Below are positions 1 to 11,490 of a DNA stretch of 64,000 nucleotides, piece by piece. The translations under genes and the position numbers were made by a program. Below the pieces are notes generated by a model that searched no databases, was not told the origin of the DNA, and saw only the letters and a program-made list of their open reading frames with translations. Each line of letters starts with the position of its first letter. Position 1 is the stretch's first letter. The DNA lies in assembly GCA_029582155.1 (NCBI GenBank), contig CM055894.1:30657707-30721706 (forward strand), in the 5' to 3' direction. This DNA comes from Panopea generosa. Taxonomy: Eukaryota; Mollusca; Bivalvia; Adapedonta; Hiatellidae.

Positions 1-59
1 TTATCGTGAATTGTTTTATGATATTAAACTACGCCATATAGAGGGTTAAAGTATCAAAT

Positions 60-205
60 ATTAGCAAACATCTTTATTATTAATAAATTAGCAAACATTT
101 TTTTATAATAAAAAATTAGAAAACTTTTTTATTATTATTTAAAAATTAACAAACATCTTTATTATTCAAAAATTAGCAAATAACTTTATTATTTAAATAA
201 TCAAC
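60..205. repeat. AT-rich degenerate tandem repeat
   Basis: Four to five imperfect copies of a ~35-40-bp motif close to 'aaaaattagcaaacatcttt' followed by attatt. Spacing and sequence vary between copies, so this is an old or poorly homogenised array. No coding potential is seen. Confidence 0.6.
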
Positions 206-2817
206 CAAATCATCAACATTTTATGAACAAGTATAAAGATAACAGCAAAATTAAATTGATAAAATAATTCACGAGACAAAACAAAACTATATAAACGTAT
301 ATATGTCAATAAAGGTGTGGGGGGTAAATCGATATGAAATGTAACATTATCTAGTGTACTTTATTTTATATAGGTAAAATTATTGAAATATATATAAGTT
401 TATCATTGAATACTATATTGCTGTGAAACAAATTTTATGAAATAAAAAATATGTCAACATATTGGCTGAAATTATCAAAAATATGACACATGTATATTAT
501 TTATATATTTCTTGCTACACTATTTCGTGTACTTTCTATCAGATATTATCAGAAATAAAACTTAGTTTTAATCACCCATTGAATAGAGCAGCCACATGTA
601 TGTATATAGAAAGGAGGGTAGTGTAAATCATTATGTAAATATCAGCCCGTGAGGACGGCAGATATATTTTTGAAGAAATGGCCTTCATTAAAATATTAAC
701 GTGAAACATGTGAAAGATTATATGTTCATTGTGTGTTGTCTTAAAACATCGAGCTACATTTAATCCTTATTTATTATTGTATTAGTATATAGTTCAAAAG
801 CATAGTTTCCAGATAAACCTGATAAATTGATTATCTAGGTCATTTTATTATCTGATAATTTTAAAATGTCTCTTTTTGAACTTGTTGGTTCTTTGTTGTA
901 CATTCATGATATGATAAAATATACAATTCAATATAATAATTTGCGGTGACCAATGTGTATTCATTAAAAGGTTAATGTTGAAGGAACATCCCCAGATCTA
1001 ACTACTGTTATAAGCAAGACACAGTTCTCGGACCGTTTCTTCCTCCTCCTGTACATACATGGCTGCCCGGATAAGATGTAATACAGGACAATACTATTTG
1101 TTTATGATGTTATTGTCTATAGGCAGATACAAAATAGAGCTAATGCTTCTGGCGGCTGACATGGGCCAGAACATGAATCAGGTATGGAGTTCTATCCCAA
1201 ACATGCAGTATCCTCAGAGTCAGAAGATTCAGATATTCACCCATATGCCTCAGTGATTTAAAGGACCAAAAACCAACTATAATCAGATATTACAATACAC
1301 AAATATTACAGACGGTACGGCCACCAACCAAACAAACGACAAAGATCTAGCACACTTCCTGACCTAACTTAATTCCTGACACAAAGCAAAACAGGTAACA
1401 TATAACAGGTTTTAAAAAAATGTTTTACATACAATTATTAGTACATGTACAACTATTAACAGTCATCCGAACTATTTTACATAAATAAATTATACAAAAC
1501 ACAGTCATACACGTTCTTTAACCACGCACAGGACGGAAAATATTAATAATTATTGGTGGCTGAAAAAAACTAGTATCATTAAACAAATATTTTGGCTGTA
1601 AAATCTACATGTAGGTGCTCGTATTTTACTAAAGTTATTACTGAATTTATTCAACGATCGCCAAGTTTAATAAATTTAGTGATGATAAATGAGAACGAAT
1701 GCAATTTTATTTTTAACACATAACTCAAAGCAATGGTATACTTTTATATTTACGATTCATTTGTCAGATCTCCTCTATAAGGAACGAAAAGAAATCGAGC
1801 ATATTAGCTTTTGTCAGTCATGGTATGACGTAAAGTCCAAGACTAACCCAATAATACTATGACAAGTCGACGCCATATATGTACTCGGGCAAGTCGAACA
1901 GTTACTCGTCATTTAACGTACGAGAGCCGAGTTATACGGAAAAGGCCGTTACATGTATATTACACAAAGTTAATGTCAAATATATGTCATGTATTTATTA
2001 CACTCCTGTACAGTGAAGTGTGTGCTAAATATGTTTTTCTGTGGTTCATGTGAATAAAGTTTAACAAGTGACATCGAAACAACTATTTGATACATTAAGA
2101 TGACCTTGTTGTATCACGAAAATGCCAAAAGTAATACATTATGTGTATACGTAAATAAATAAAAAAACAGTACTTACCCTTTAGTTGATGGCAACACATT
2201 AGCAGTGTTAAGAAACATGTGGCATAGCGCAACATCATATCAGATTATGTCAGAATAATAATTACTGAAAATTAGCATGCACCATGATAAACTATATAAT
2301 GTTAATGTTCAAACTGCAGTAGTAAACACAAGATTACGGTTTATCTACATAACTTCCGCATTGTTATATAGGTTGTATAATATTATGCACACCACGTACA
2401 AAAAAATAGTTGCGTATATACGAATCATAGCATTCATTTGATGCTCGTATCGGTCAATAGTTTCCAGGTTTGGATCAATAGATGGATAAATAATCTTAAC
2501 CATTGTCAGTGTTTACCACTTAAAATTAAACTTTCATGATTTCCTCTATAATTGTGTAACGAATGGATGGACTGAAACCTCAAACGGACGGAGGCTCTAA
2601 ATCATCGTTATCTTGTCGTTTCTTTATTGTGTTATTCGTTTTCTACAGATGCATTGAGTACATCTGCGCATTACAACACGAGTTTATATATTATATTTAC
2701 ATGTTCGGTTTTTACGTCAAACGCACATCCATACATAGTTTTCAGATAATAATCATACGGGAATATCTTTATTTACACTGTAGTGTTTTGATATAATGAT
2801 TATGTTAGATCAATGTG
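206..2817. other. Non-coding stretch, no recognisable gene
   Basis: AT-rich sequence. The open frames are short and show no recognisable domain, signal peptide or conserved motif. A slightly more GC-rich island at about 990-1,250 was examined on both strands. It resembles no family I know, and the minus-strand reading is interrupted by stops. Confidence 0.6.
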
Positions 2818-2819
2818 TA

Positions 2820-2945
2820 TGTTTTTTGTGTGTGTCTGTGTGTGAGTGTGTGTGTTTGTGTGAGTAAATACATGCATGTGTGCGCGTGCGCGTGCGCGTG
2901 CGCGCGCGTGCGTGTGTGTGTGTGTGTGCGTGCACATATGCGTGC
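2820..2945. repeat. TG/CG alternating purine-pyrimidine microsatellite
   Basis: Long alternating run of tg, cg and tgcg dinucleotides with few interruptions. Its central part (about 2,878-2,930) is almost pure gcgtgc/gcgcgc. Such sequence can adopt left-handed (Z) DNA under supercoiling, and it stands out in an AT-rich setting. Confidence 0.9.
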
Positions 2946-3267
2946 ATAATTATTAAGTATTACGGTAACGTTTGAGATGTGATTAATCCTCTACTGGCCA
3001 TTTATTAAATTATTTTTGTAATATAGCCAATGGGCAAGAAGGTAGCTAAATAAGCAATGTGTCATGCGCTTTACATAATATCAAACTCTGTTGATGTATA
3101 GGCTATATACATTCATTACTATGCTGTTTCTCTAGTATTGTGTTACTGTTTTTTTCTCATCTCAATATTATTTATTAAAACATATCGATCTTAGACTGCT
3201 CTATATTGTTTTACATGTAGATGTGATTCACTTATGTGTTTGGTAAAACGAAAATGTTTAAACTTAA
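2946..3267. other. Non-coding spacer, nothing recognised
   Basis: AT-rich DNA between the TG/CG microsatellite and the SINE. No gene, repeat or motif is seen in it. Confidence 0.5.
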
Positions 3268-3475
3268 AAGCGGCGTGGTTCTGTGGTGGATACGGTGTGG
3301 GTCGCTCACGTTAGAGGCTACGTGTTCGATTCCCAGATAGATCTGATGATAATAATTCAATAACAATACTTAGTACTGGTTCTACCCACAAATAGGGCAA
3401 AAGACCAGTTAACAAAAAGTATGAGTTTAATTCGCCATCGACCTTAAAATAAATAAGTATAAAGTGTAACTTAAA
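3268..3475 (+). mobile_element. tRNA-derived SINE (copy next to repeat A)
   Basis: The 5' part looks like a decayed tRNA: an A-box-like stretch 'tggttctgtggtggatacg', then a B-box-like 'gtgttcgattccc'. The body follows and ends with 'aattcgccatcgacc' and 'aaaataaataa', a 3' tail type seen in molluscan SINEs. A matching sequence at 26,290-26,480 has the same tail and sits at the same place relative to the downstream repeat. The SINE was therefore probably present before that larger segment was copied. Confidence 0.7.
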
Positions 3476-4480
3476 CTGAAGAATGATGCATTACGATATA
3501 TGTCATAAGTTACACAAATCCTAAGTGTATTAGAATATTTATTTGTCAATGCCTATACAAATCAACTCTAAATCAGACATACATTTAACCCCATTTAACG
3601 GTTATATATTAATAATTACATCGCCAGAAAAGGAAGTTAATAAGAGTAAAGTGTAATGACAAACTCTAGTGTGTGTAATTACGACGTTATGTTTTAGGGG
3701 TCGAATCAAGATTCGCAATTCAGCATCATCAAACGTGAATATCTGATTTTATGCTTTTACTCAAATGTTTACAAATAAATAACAGAATACATTACAGTAC
3801 TGTAAATTATACCTTATTGAATAGCTGCCTGAGATTCGTGCAAACAAAATGCTTTTAAATTAGAAATATGCTTAATTTAACATTACCTGTTAAGATGTGT
3901 TGGAGATGGTCCCTATGACATTATCTGCTGTAATATAATACTTTTGTAACTAGTATTTTGCCAAATTCTTCAAGTTCTGGAAGGCGAGTAAAAACTGTAA
4001 ACGTTCATCAATCTTAAAATAAATATACAACAAGCGATAAAGAACTGCTCTATTGTAATTTGAAAGGTTTGTTTAATTTAAATTATTTTTGAAAATGATA
4101 TATCTAACTGATACCTTATTTTTATTCATTTGTTGTCTAATTGTAAAAGGGCACAACTCTGATAAATGCTCGAACAATATTCTATTTCTCACATTTGTGG
4201 CAATCTATGACAAAAGAAATTGTCCATTTGTAAAGTTAGAGATTTATTTTCAAAACCCTTGTCACACAATCGTTTATGGTGATTCTTCATCAATATGCGT
4301 TCATAGGCGAAAAGATTGTTTGGTGAGTAACATCAGTAAACTTAATTGCAACATTGTTTTATGTGATTCATTTGAAGAGGAACATTTTTATTCAGAATAT
4401 GAACCCATTTATATCAAGCATTTAATACATTCATTTATACATTTTTCAATAATTAATATTTGATAGTGCAATTGATCATT
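3476..4480 (+). repeat. Diverged dispersed repeat, copy A (partial)
   Basis: Colinear with 26,480-27,200 (copy B) and about 42,395-42,900 (copy C). Shared landmarks in order: an 'acacgaatcc' block, 'aaggaagtta...gtaaagt', 'cgacgttatgttttaggg', a 'ttgaatagct' block, 'gtgttgg.gatgg', 'aactagtatt', 'ctggaaggc'. Copies are clearly homologous but full of small indels, so they are old. An open frame at 4,089-4,463 begins with a signal-peptide-like stretch, but it is not kept in copy B or C and is probably chance. The family is unknown to me: no transposase, reverse transcriptase or terminal repeat is visible. Confidence 0.75.
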
Positions 4481-5637
4481 AATAGATGTCGATATATTTA
4501 AGACTTCTGTCAAAACACGACCGTAAAATCCGCAATAATTTTTGAAATAAATTACTTAGGGTAATCAATAATTTTGTTTCTGTTTGTGACATATTCAGAA
4601 CAAAAAAAATGTTTACCTTGAACAGCTACTTATTTTAAGTATCGTCCACCCAAGCGAATACTTTTTTCCATCCGTCAGTCCACGTGTTAAACACGTACAC
4701 CAGCCTGTAATGTGATGTTCCCGAATTCCTTCGTTATGGACACCGATAGCTTTTATCGGGACTCGTGCTTATTTTCCCAGTAGCATGTCATTCATTATTG
4801 GGAACAACCAAAAATCACAACTAACTTAACGGAAAAGACTGTTGTTAGTGACCTATATGTACACTCCCCTCTTCATCTTTAGGGCTTATACCAAACAGCA
4901 CAGCCTGTGGCTTTCAGCAGCCCATGGCCATATCCTATCCCATTCCTAAGAAAGAGAGATTCGTGCAGGCACAGGTTCGAAAGTTTATCCTTGTTGCCAT
5001 TAAAGTAACATCGGTCACCCATCCAAGAACTAACACTCCCCTAACACTGTACATCGTTGCTCAACTTCCAAAACAGTCAGTGCACTTTAACCATATCGCT
5101 GTAAAAGCTAGTTTAACAGCAAGACTGTTGTAAGTGACCAATGAACATTCACTACATCGGGTATGGTATTCAATTTCCTGCACAATTGGCAATATTTACA
5201 AATAGTATCCACGTGGTTGATTGTTTCATCGGCAATGTTGGTGATATATATACTATTGATTAGTGTTTTGCCTAAAATTGTTTTAATTAAATTAAAATAA
5301 ACTAATGCTCAATATTTTATTACTCATTAATACTTTTCAATTACATAATTATAGCCCAAGTTAGTTCAACAGACCATAACTGGTTCTCACCTATCCACAA
5401 TTGTCAGTGTTCTTGCTGTATATTTGGCGTGCCACATAACACTATACTAAATTAAGGTTGACGAAACCACTACCTGTTATTAACACAAAATTAAAGTAGA
5501 TGAACTGGTAGGTTGATGAAACCACCATCGTGGGCCACAGCATGTGACATTTAAGCTACAGTCGGACCCAAACTCACAGTGTGTTGAGAGAACATAAACC
5601 GCAACCAATTTTTTTATCACTAACCCAACATTTTACA
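4481..5637. other. Non-coding stretch, nothing recognised
   Basis: No gene-like frame, no clear transposon end and no structured RNA recognised. Short stretches around 4,660-5,150 are less AT-rich and may be remnants of dispersed repeats. Confidence 0.5.
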
Positions 5638-5952
5638 GACATAAACATCTACCATATGTTTAAATATCTGTATTTGTCATAGTGTGTGCTGCAAAAGTTG
5701 CTAACCTAAAATTTATGGACATAAACATCAAGGAATTATATAGAGATGGAAAGGTTACTAGTTGAGATTTTGTGAACGCTCATGCCAAATTAGTAATCCT
5801 TCGTGTGCTATTTTATCAACATTTAGTCAGGATATTCAAGTTTCCCATCCTTCTATACAAGTCCTTGTAAACATCAACACTTTTTTAATATCTGTAGTTG
5901 TCATGGTGTTTGGCGCGAAAGTAGCTTACCTACTTTTACGGACATAAACATC
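5638..5952. repeat. Degenerate tandem pair, ~224-bp period
   Basis: A ~66-bp block beginning 'aatatctg' and ending 'gacataaacatc' occurs at 5,663-5,728 and again at 5,887-5,952. A third copy of its last 12 bases lies at 5,638-5,649. The two full blocks differ at many positions. This looks like the inside of an old tandem-bearing element. Confidence 0.6.
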
Positions 5953-6029
5953 CCATATTGGCGATTACCCGAGAAGAGTGTTGATCTTTTTAGGTTCCAG
6001 GGGGATAGTGCAGGTTACAGATTGAAACC

Positions 6030-6203
6030 AACTGTATGTTTCTTCTGGTTCTTTAGTGTGCTCGGTGTAAAGCACCGCCACATGGATCCTTTCGCTACCT
6101 ATCGGAACGACTGTTTTTAATTGGCCAGCCCCGGGGATCTAACCCACAACCTTGATGCTAGAAGTTGTGTGATTTACCGAATGAGCTAATGGGGCTAACC
6201 AGC
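6030..6203 (-). mobile_element. tRNA-derived SINE, minus strand
   Basis: Read on the minus strand, the head at 6,203-6,125 looks like a tRNA: D-arm 'ttagctcattcggtaaatca', then an anticodon-arm-like segment, then the B-box 'gtgggttagatcccc'. The body contains 'gctttacaccgagcacac' and 'aaagaaccagaaga', a phrase I recognise from bivalve SINEs. The tRNA part cannot fold into a full cloverleaf, so this is not a working tRNA gene. Confidence 0.65.
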
Positions 6204-7050
6204 TTATACTGGTTATGCTGCCATCAAAACAGCTTTGTATTTTTGGACATCTTATCGAATACCATCTGGAGATAATTGAATGATAATTGATCCAGAGTAA
6301 TGATTAATTGGTCAGTGGTAATTAATCCTCATGTGTATGTGCACCAATTAAAGTTATTAAAGAGACTAAACATTTGTAAATGGTGACTTGTACAAATTTC
6401 TACTTGGCCAGTGACTTGTACAATTTTCTACTTGCTCAGAACATCTGGCTATAGGATTGTACAGCACTGTCAGGGGAAGGTATAACAACATTATAAGGCA
6501 TGGTACTGAAAGACTAAATATAGTATATAATTATATTAAATTTTGTCTATTATTACTGTTACATTGGGCATATATTCACATTCCTTGCATAATTCCGATG
6601 AGCAGGGCGTAACCGTTATCACTACTCAGAATTCATTTAGGCAGGGCATTATTACTACTCAGAATCCTAATTTTGATAACAGCCCCGGGCAAGGGATAAT
6701 AGCATGGGGGAAAAAGTGTGCATGTGGAAGTTGATAATTGGTGAACAGTGCCTTGTAGTGACAATGCAAGCTGTACTCTAGGTGCAATAATGAAGAAAAA
6801 CATAAATAGGTATCGGAAGGTCTCCTGTATATTCCAAAAAGTAACATAAGTCTGAGTAGAACCTTTCAGGGGAAATTGGTTAACTCTAATAAATTGTTTG
6901 TATATAGCTTAACGTGAACCAACAACTTAACATGTGACAGGTACGTGATCTTTAGCACGGAAGTGCTCTCAGTAATGGAGGGTTGCACTCTGGCAACAAA
7001 ATAAAACAAGTGGGACATGTGTTTGCTGTGCTCCTACCTACTCGCTAAAA
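6204..7050. other. Non-coding stretch before the LINE
   Basis: Contains short internal duplications ('gtgacttgtacaa.tttctacttg' twice at about 6,385-6,435; 'actactcagaat' twice at about 6,620-6,665). No gene was recognised. Confidence 0.5.
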
Positions 7051-7051
7051 A

Positions 7052-8505
7052 TTGCAGCTATTTAAACTTTTTATTGCCTTTCAAAGCGTTTACTTTTTAT
7101 TTTTTCATGATATCTTTTGTAATGATTATGATTTTAATTCAACTAATCGTTCTTTTGAAGAACTCGATATGCTAATTTCTGTGTCAGAAATAGAAAAATG
7201 TATAAAAAGTCTAAAGAAAAATAAAGCCTTTGCTGGTGACCTTCTACTAAATGAATATTTTATTGAATCTTGTGATATATTGGCTTCACATCTTGTTGAT
7301 ATTTTTAACTGTATTTTTAATTCTGGTAATTTTCCTGATAATTGGTCAGAAGTGATTATGGTGCCTATTTATAAGAAAAATGACCTGAACGTTGTCAATT
7401 ATTACAGAGGTATAAGCTTAGTCAGTTGTTTATCTAAGATATTTACGGGTATTTTGAATAAGCGAATTAATACTTGTATTGAAAATAATAATATTGTAAG
7501 TGACGCTCAATTTGGATTTAAACGTGGAAGGTCGACAGTTGATGCAACATTTGTACTTAATTCCATTATACAAAAAGTATTATTAAAAAATGACCGCTTA
7601 GCTTGTGCCTTTGTAGACCTAAAGAAAGCTTTTGATAGTATTTATCGAAATGGTTTATGGTTTAAACTTAATCGATTGGGTGTTAATGCTAAAATGTTAC
7701 GAATAATTCGTGACATATACTCAAATATGAAAACATGTGTTAAGGGATGTAACTCCTATTCCGAGTTTTTTGAATGTGCTATCGGTTTAAATCAAGGAGA
7801 AGTAATTTCTCCTCTGTTGTTTTTATTACTTTTGGAAGATCTAGATCTTTACTTGTGCAAAGATCCAAACTGTGGCATGAACTTGGATAACATTACATTT
7901 ATTTTAATGCTTTTTGCTGATGATATGGTGATATTAGGTAAAAACCCGACTAATCTGCAAAAAAGTATTAATCTTTTAAATAAATATTGTGAAACTTGAG
8001 GGTTAGAGGTGAATACTGCTAAAACCAAGATTGTTGTATTTCGAAAAAGGGGTCCTTTAAAAATCGATGAAAATTGGACTTTTAATAATCAACCTTTAGA
8101 AGTAGTGAATGATTTTACTTATCTGGGCACTGTTTTTAATTATACCGGTAACTATTCTCTTAATCGGAAGCATTGGCTGGAAAGGGTCTTAAATCATTAA
8201 AAATTTTACTGGCAAATACTCGTAAATATACATTGAAACCTAAAACTGCCTGTCAATTATTTGATGCCTTTGTTGGCTCAACTCTAAATTATGCCTGCGA
8301 AATATGGGGATTTTCCAAATCAAAAGAAATCGAAAGAATTCATCTGAAATTTTGTAAATATTTATTAAATGTTAAAACCTCGACAAGTAATATGGCTGTA
8401 TATATAGAGTTAGGTAGATACCCATTGTATATAAATAGATATGTTCGTATGATTAAATACTGGACTAAAATTGTTAAATCTGATTATATAAAACATTATA
8501 GTTAA
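7052..8505 (+). pseudogene. LINE reverse transcriptase and downstream region, broken
   Basis: The first frame (7,052-7,999) gives about 315 residues. It begins in the region before the RT ('LISVSEIEKCIKSLKKNKA') and runs through RT motif A ('CAFVDLKKAFDS', catalytic Asp), motif B ('NQGEVISPLLFLLLL') and the catalytic motif C ('FADDM'). The frame ends at a TGA at 7,997-7,999, where related proteins continue with Trp-Gly. The same reading goes on from 8,009 ('NTAKTKIVVFRKRG'). It shifts frame near 8,180, where 8,173-8,505 carries 'TLNYACEIWGFSKSKEIERI', the typical post-RT segment. A further stop lies at 8,503-8,505 and the sequence then reads on to the MITE insertion. With a premature stop, a frameshift and an insertion, this copy is dead. 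Confidence 0.85.
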
Positions 8506-8676
8506 ATATTTATATAATTTATTACTTATTGATTGTAATAAAGGTGGTAAGAATTGGGTAAAAAACATCAAAAACCTACTGGATAGTTATGGATTTTCGT
8601 ATGTGTGGTCAAGTACTGATGATGCAAATTTGTTAAACTTCCATATTGTTTTTAAAGAGAGAGTACTAGATAATTA

Positions 8677-9320
8677 TACCCCCGACAAACGAAGTTTGAG
8701 GGGGAATATTGGAGTCAACCTGTGGTCGGTCTCTCGGTCTGTCGGTCGGTCTGTCTGTTGCAATTTTCCTTGTCCGGAGCATCACTTGAACAGTACTGGA
8801 TGGAATTTCATCAAACGTCATACAATGGTAGAATATAATGAGAGGAAGTGCAGTGTACAAGAAAAATAACTATATTCTTGTTAACTACAGAGTTATTGCC
8901 CTTTGATATTTTTTCTTGTCCGGAGCATAATTTGAAAAGTACCGAATGGAATTTCATCAAGCTTCATACAATGGTAGAATATAATGAGAGGAAGTGCAGT
9001 GTCCAAGAAACATAACTCTATTCTTGCTAATTACAGAGTTATTGCCCTTTGATATATTTCCCTTGTCCGGAGCATTACTTTTAAAGTACTGGATGGAATT
9101 TCATCAAACTTCATACAATGGTAGAATATAATGACAGGAAGTGCAGTGTACAGGAAACATAACTCTATTCTTGTTTATTACAGAGTTATTGCCCTTTGAT
9201 ATATTTCCCTTGTTTTTGTCTGGAGCATAACTATTGGATATAATTTAATAAAACTTCATACAATGGTAAACCATTTTCTGTCATGGCGGCGTTCGGGGGT
9301 ATTCATCACCTTCAGTGATA
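8677..9320 (+). mobile_element. Tandem-bearing MITE inserted in the LINE
   Basis: Begins 'tacccccgacaaacgaag' and ends 'attcatcaccttcagtgata'. Inside is a short ggtc/tgtc simple repeat (8,725-8,757), then about 3.5 tandem units of ~147 bp; the landmark 'tccgg' falls at 8,773, 8,919 and 9,066, with a variant near 9,219. LINE coding sequence stops at the left end and resumes right after the right end ('FKQKWFNEIEN'). The insertion is therefore younger than the LINE. It encodes no protein, so it depends on enzymes made elsewhere. The end sequences match a MITE-like repeat common in bivalves (from memory). Confidence 0.8.
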
Positions 9321-9329
9321 GGTCTAGTT

Positions 9330-9770
9330 TTAAACAAAAATGGTTTAATGAAATCGAAAACAGTCGTTCACTATGTACTTATAAAATGTTAAAAACTACT
9401 TAAGAATTCGAAAATTATTTAGATATGCTTCCAAGAAAATAAAAAATTCCTATGTCAAGAATAAGATTATCTTCACATCAGTTGAAAGTTATCTGGTCAT
9501 TATGCACAGAACAGAATTGAACGTAACTTGCGTGATTGTACTCTATGTAACTTTAACGACATAGAAGATGAATACTATTTTGTGTTAATATGTCCTAGTT
9601 ATCAGGATATCCGTAAAAGCTTTATTAAATTATATTATTATAAACGGCCAAGTATGATAAAATTCATTGAGTTAATGCAAAGTAAGAAGTATTCAGTCTT
9701 GTTAAATTTGTGTAAGTTTATTCATCAAGCTTTTAGTACTCGCAATTCCTTGTACAATCAAAATACATAA
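9330..9770 (+). pseudogene. LINE C-terminal remnant
   Basis: Continuation of the LINE protein beyond the MITE. The last frame (9,528-9,770) contains the Cys motif 'CTLCNFNDIEDEYYFVLICP' followed by 'YYYKRPSMIKFIELMQS', the conserved C-terminal end of jockey-like polyproteins. The stretch from 9,330 to 9,527 carries related sequence in more than one frame. Confidence 0.8.
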
Positions 9771-10234
9771 TATATACATCTATCTTTTTGTGTTGATCTA
9801 CTCAAGTATTTAAATGTTTAATTTATATTTGTCCAACCTCAAAAACTATTAAAATATATGTATTTAAATAACGTAATATTCTAATTTAAAAGAATCCAAC
9901 ATAATATTGATATATTATCTTTGTGTCATGTGTTACATTTATTATCTGAATTTGTATGTAATGAGAAACATTATATGTTTAAATTACTGAATAAAGAATT
10001 TGAATCTTGAATCTCTTGAATCTGTCCATTTTTCTTTAAAATACTGAGTCGAGACACAGCAATTAAACATTCTTTTAGGATGACCTGGCCAATTATGGCA
10101 ATATAGCTTTGTCAATCTTTATGATAACAAACAATTGTATTGATACACATGGTGCGGCGGCATATTATAGTAGATATATTAGTTATAAAACTTAAATTGA
10201 TGAGAACAGTGATTTAAATGCATTTTTTTAATCG

Positions 10235-10453
10235 GGTTAAACGCCATGTTCAACACATTTCAGGTTATATGTGGCTTATCCAAGTTTGCTGGTGGAGGAA
10301 GACCTCAGACTGAGTACAACTACTGTCCTTCCGCAAGTAACTGGAAACTTTCTCACCTACAGTTTTGAGCTGGATTCAAACCTACGACCCTAGCGGTGAG
10401 AAGTAAGTGATCTTGAGATGTCGCCTGATACCACATGGCCACAGAGGACCCTT
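10235..10453 (-). mobile_element. tRNA-derived SINE, minus strand
   Basis: On the minus strand it begins 'gggtcctctgtggccatgtg', with a tRNA-like head and a B-box-like 'gtaggtttgaatcc'. The body holds 'cttccgtaag'-type and 'gaggtcttcctccacca'-type blocks and ends near 'aacatggcgtttaaccc'. It is clearly homologous to 44,335-44,575, also on the minus strand. The family is familiar from bivalves. Confidence 0.75.
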
Positions 10454-10508
10454 TAAATGCATTCAGTCTACCATTATGCTCTCAACTTTTATCTCAGTCG
10501 GTCTTTTT

Positions 10509-10935
10509 AGGTCACCTGAGACTTTGTCTCAGTGGACCTTTTGTCCATCATCATGCGTCCGTAAACAATTTACTTTTTGAGTTCTTCTCAAAACCGTAAT
10601 TGTAATGATATATTGTATGCAGCTTTGGTACACACGGGTGAATCAAAATTGTGAAAACGGTCATAGTAAGGTAAACTTTGAAAATCTTTTTCTCAATATA
10701 GGAGAAGCACTAGGAAACAAATAGTGAGCATGATTATGGACGTATATGGGTCATTTATAAAAATTGTGAATTGCATGTCCCTGGGTCACACGGTTTTGCC
10801 CTTGGAGTGAGGTCTACTTTACTAAATCAATATAAGAAAAAGTGACAAGAAGGTATTTCTTACGACTGAATAGATTTATGTGAATGTTTTTTGGATAATC
10901 AAATGACTGTTAAGGCCCATGGGCCTCTTACATTA
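10509..10935 (+). mobile_element. MITE-like element, 'ggtcacctga' family
   Basis: Begins 'aggtcacctgagactttgtc' and ends 'aaggcccatgggcctctt'. It has no coding capacity. An opposite-strand relative occupies 63,631 to the right end of the window and shares the order of internal blocks: 'ttggtac..acgggtgaatcaaa', 'ggagaagcactaggaa', 'ggtcacacggttttgccct', 'gaatagattt.tgtgaatg'. The family is very common in bivalves as I recall it. Confidence 0.75.
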
Positions 10936-11239
10936 TAAATTACGGTTTCCAACAATGTATGTATTCATATAATTATATAAATATAAGTCGGTAACCTCCC
11001 TGTTCATGTCATGATGTAATTTTTTCAATCAGAGACCAGTACTTATAACATACCTTTATTGTTTGTATGCCTTTTGCTTTGTTTTCATTAGAGTTTTGGT
11101 AAATACATTGTAAATTCTGACGGAGTTGTCTTTGTTAATGTAAACAATTTTCAAATTTTTTAGCTGGACTTTTGGAAGAATAAAGAGAGCTATTCTGCTC
11201 ACCCGGATGTCAGCGTCCGACCTTGGTTGAAGTTTTGTG

Positions 11240-11490
11240 TGCAAGTCCCAATCTCAATAACCATTGCATGTATTGACTTGAAACTTAACACAACACCTCC
11301 AAGTCATCAAACATACTATGATAACTAAGTTAGATAACTCTTAGATTAATGTAATGCAAATTATTGCCCTTGTTTGACTTAACTTAACGCAAGACTTCCC
11401 AGTCATAAAACATACTACAATGAATAAGTTAGATAACTCTTGCATGAATAGAATGCAAATTATTGCCCTTATTTGACATATTAAAATTTT
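11240..11490 (+). repeat. Two-unit tandem repeat of a dispersed family
   Basis: The block 'aagttagataactcttgcat' followed by 'gaatagaatgcaaattattgccctt' occurs twice (about 11,327-11,372 and 11,427-11,474), a period of ~100 bp. A diverged relative with 'taattaactcttggttgaat' and 'aatgcaaattacggccatt' lies at 29,040-29,260, so this is a dispersed family. Confidence 0.65.

Larger units (their letters stand above)
7052..10022 (+). mobile_element. 5'-truncated LINE, jockey-like
   Basis: A non-LTR retrotransposon copy. It starts just before the reverse transcriptase, so the endonuclease and any ORF1 are missing, which is the usual 5' truncation. It carries the reverse transcriptase (7,052-8,000), the post-RT region (8,009-8,676) and the C-terminal end with a Cys-rich motif (9,330-9,770). 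It ends in an AT-rich 3' region with a 'gaatttgaatcttgaatc' repeat tail at about 9,988-10,022. A MITE interrupts it at 8,677-9,320. The assignment to jockey-like or related LINEs rests on protein similarity from memory. Confidence 0.85.

Noticed and set aside
1059-1256. 65-residue frame in a relatively GC-rich island
   Set aside because: No domain, no splice context and no conservation clue; the opposite strand has stops.
4089-4463. 124-residue frame with a signal-peptide-like start and several Cys, like a small secreted peptide
   Set aside because: It lies inside dispersed-repeat copy A; copies B and C do not keep the frame or the Cys pattern, so it is probably chance.
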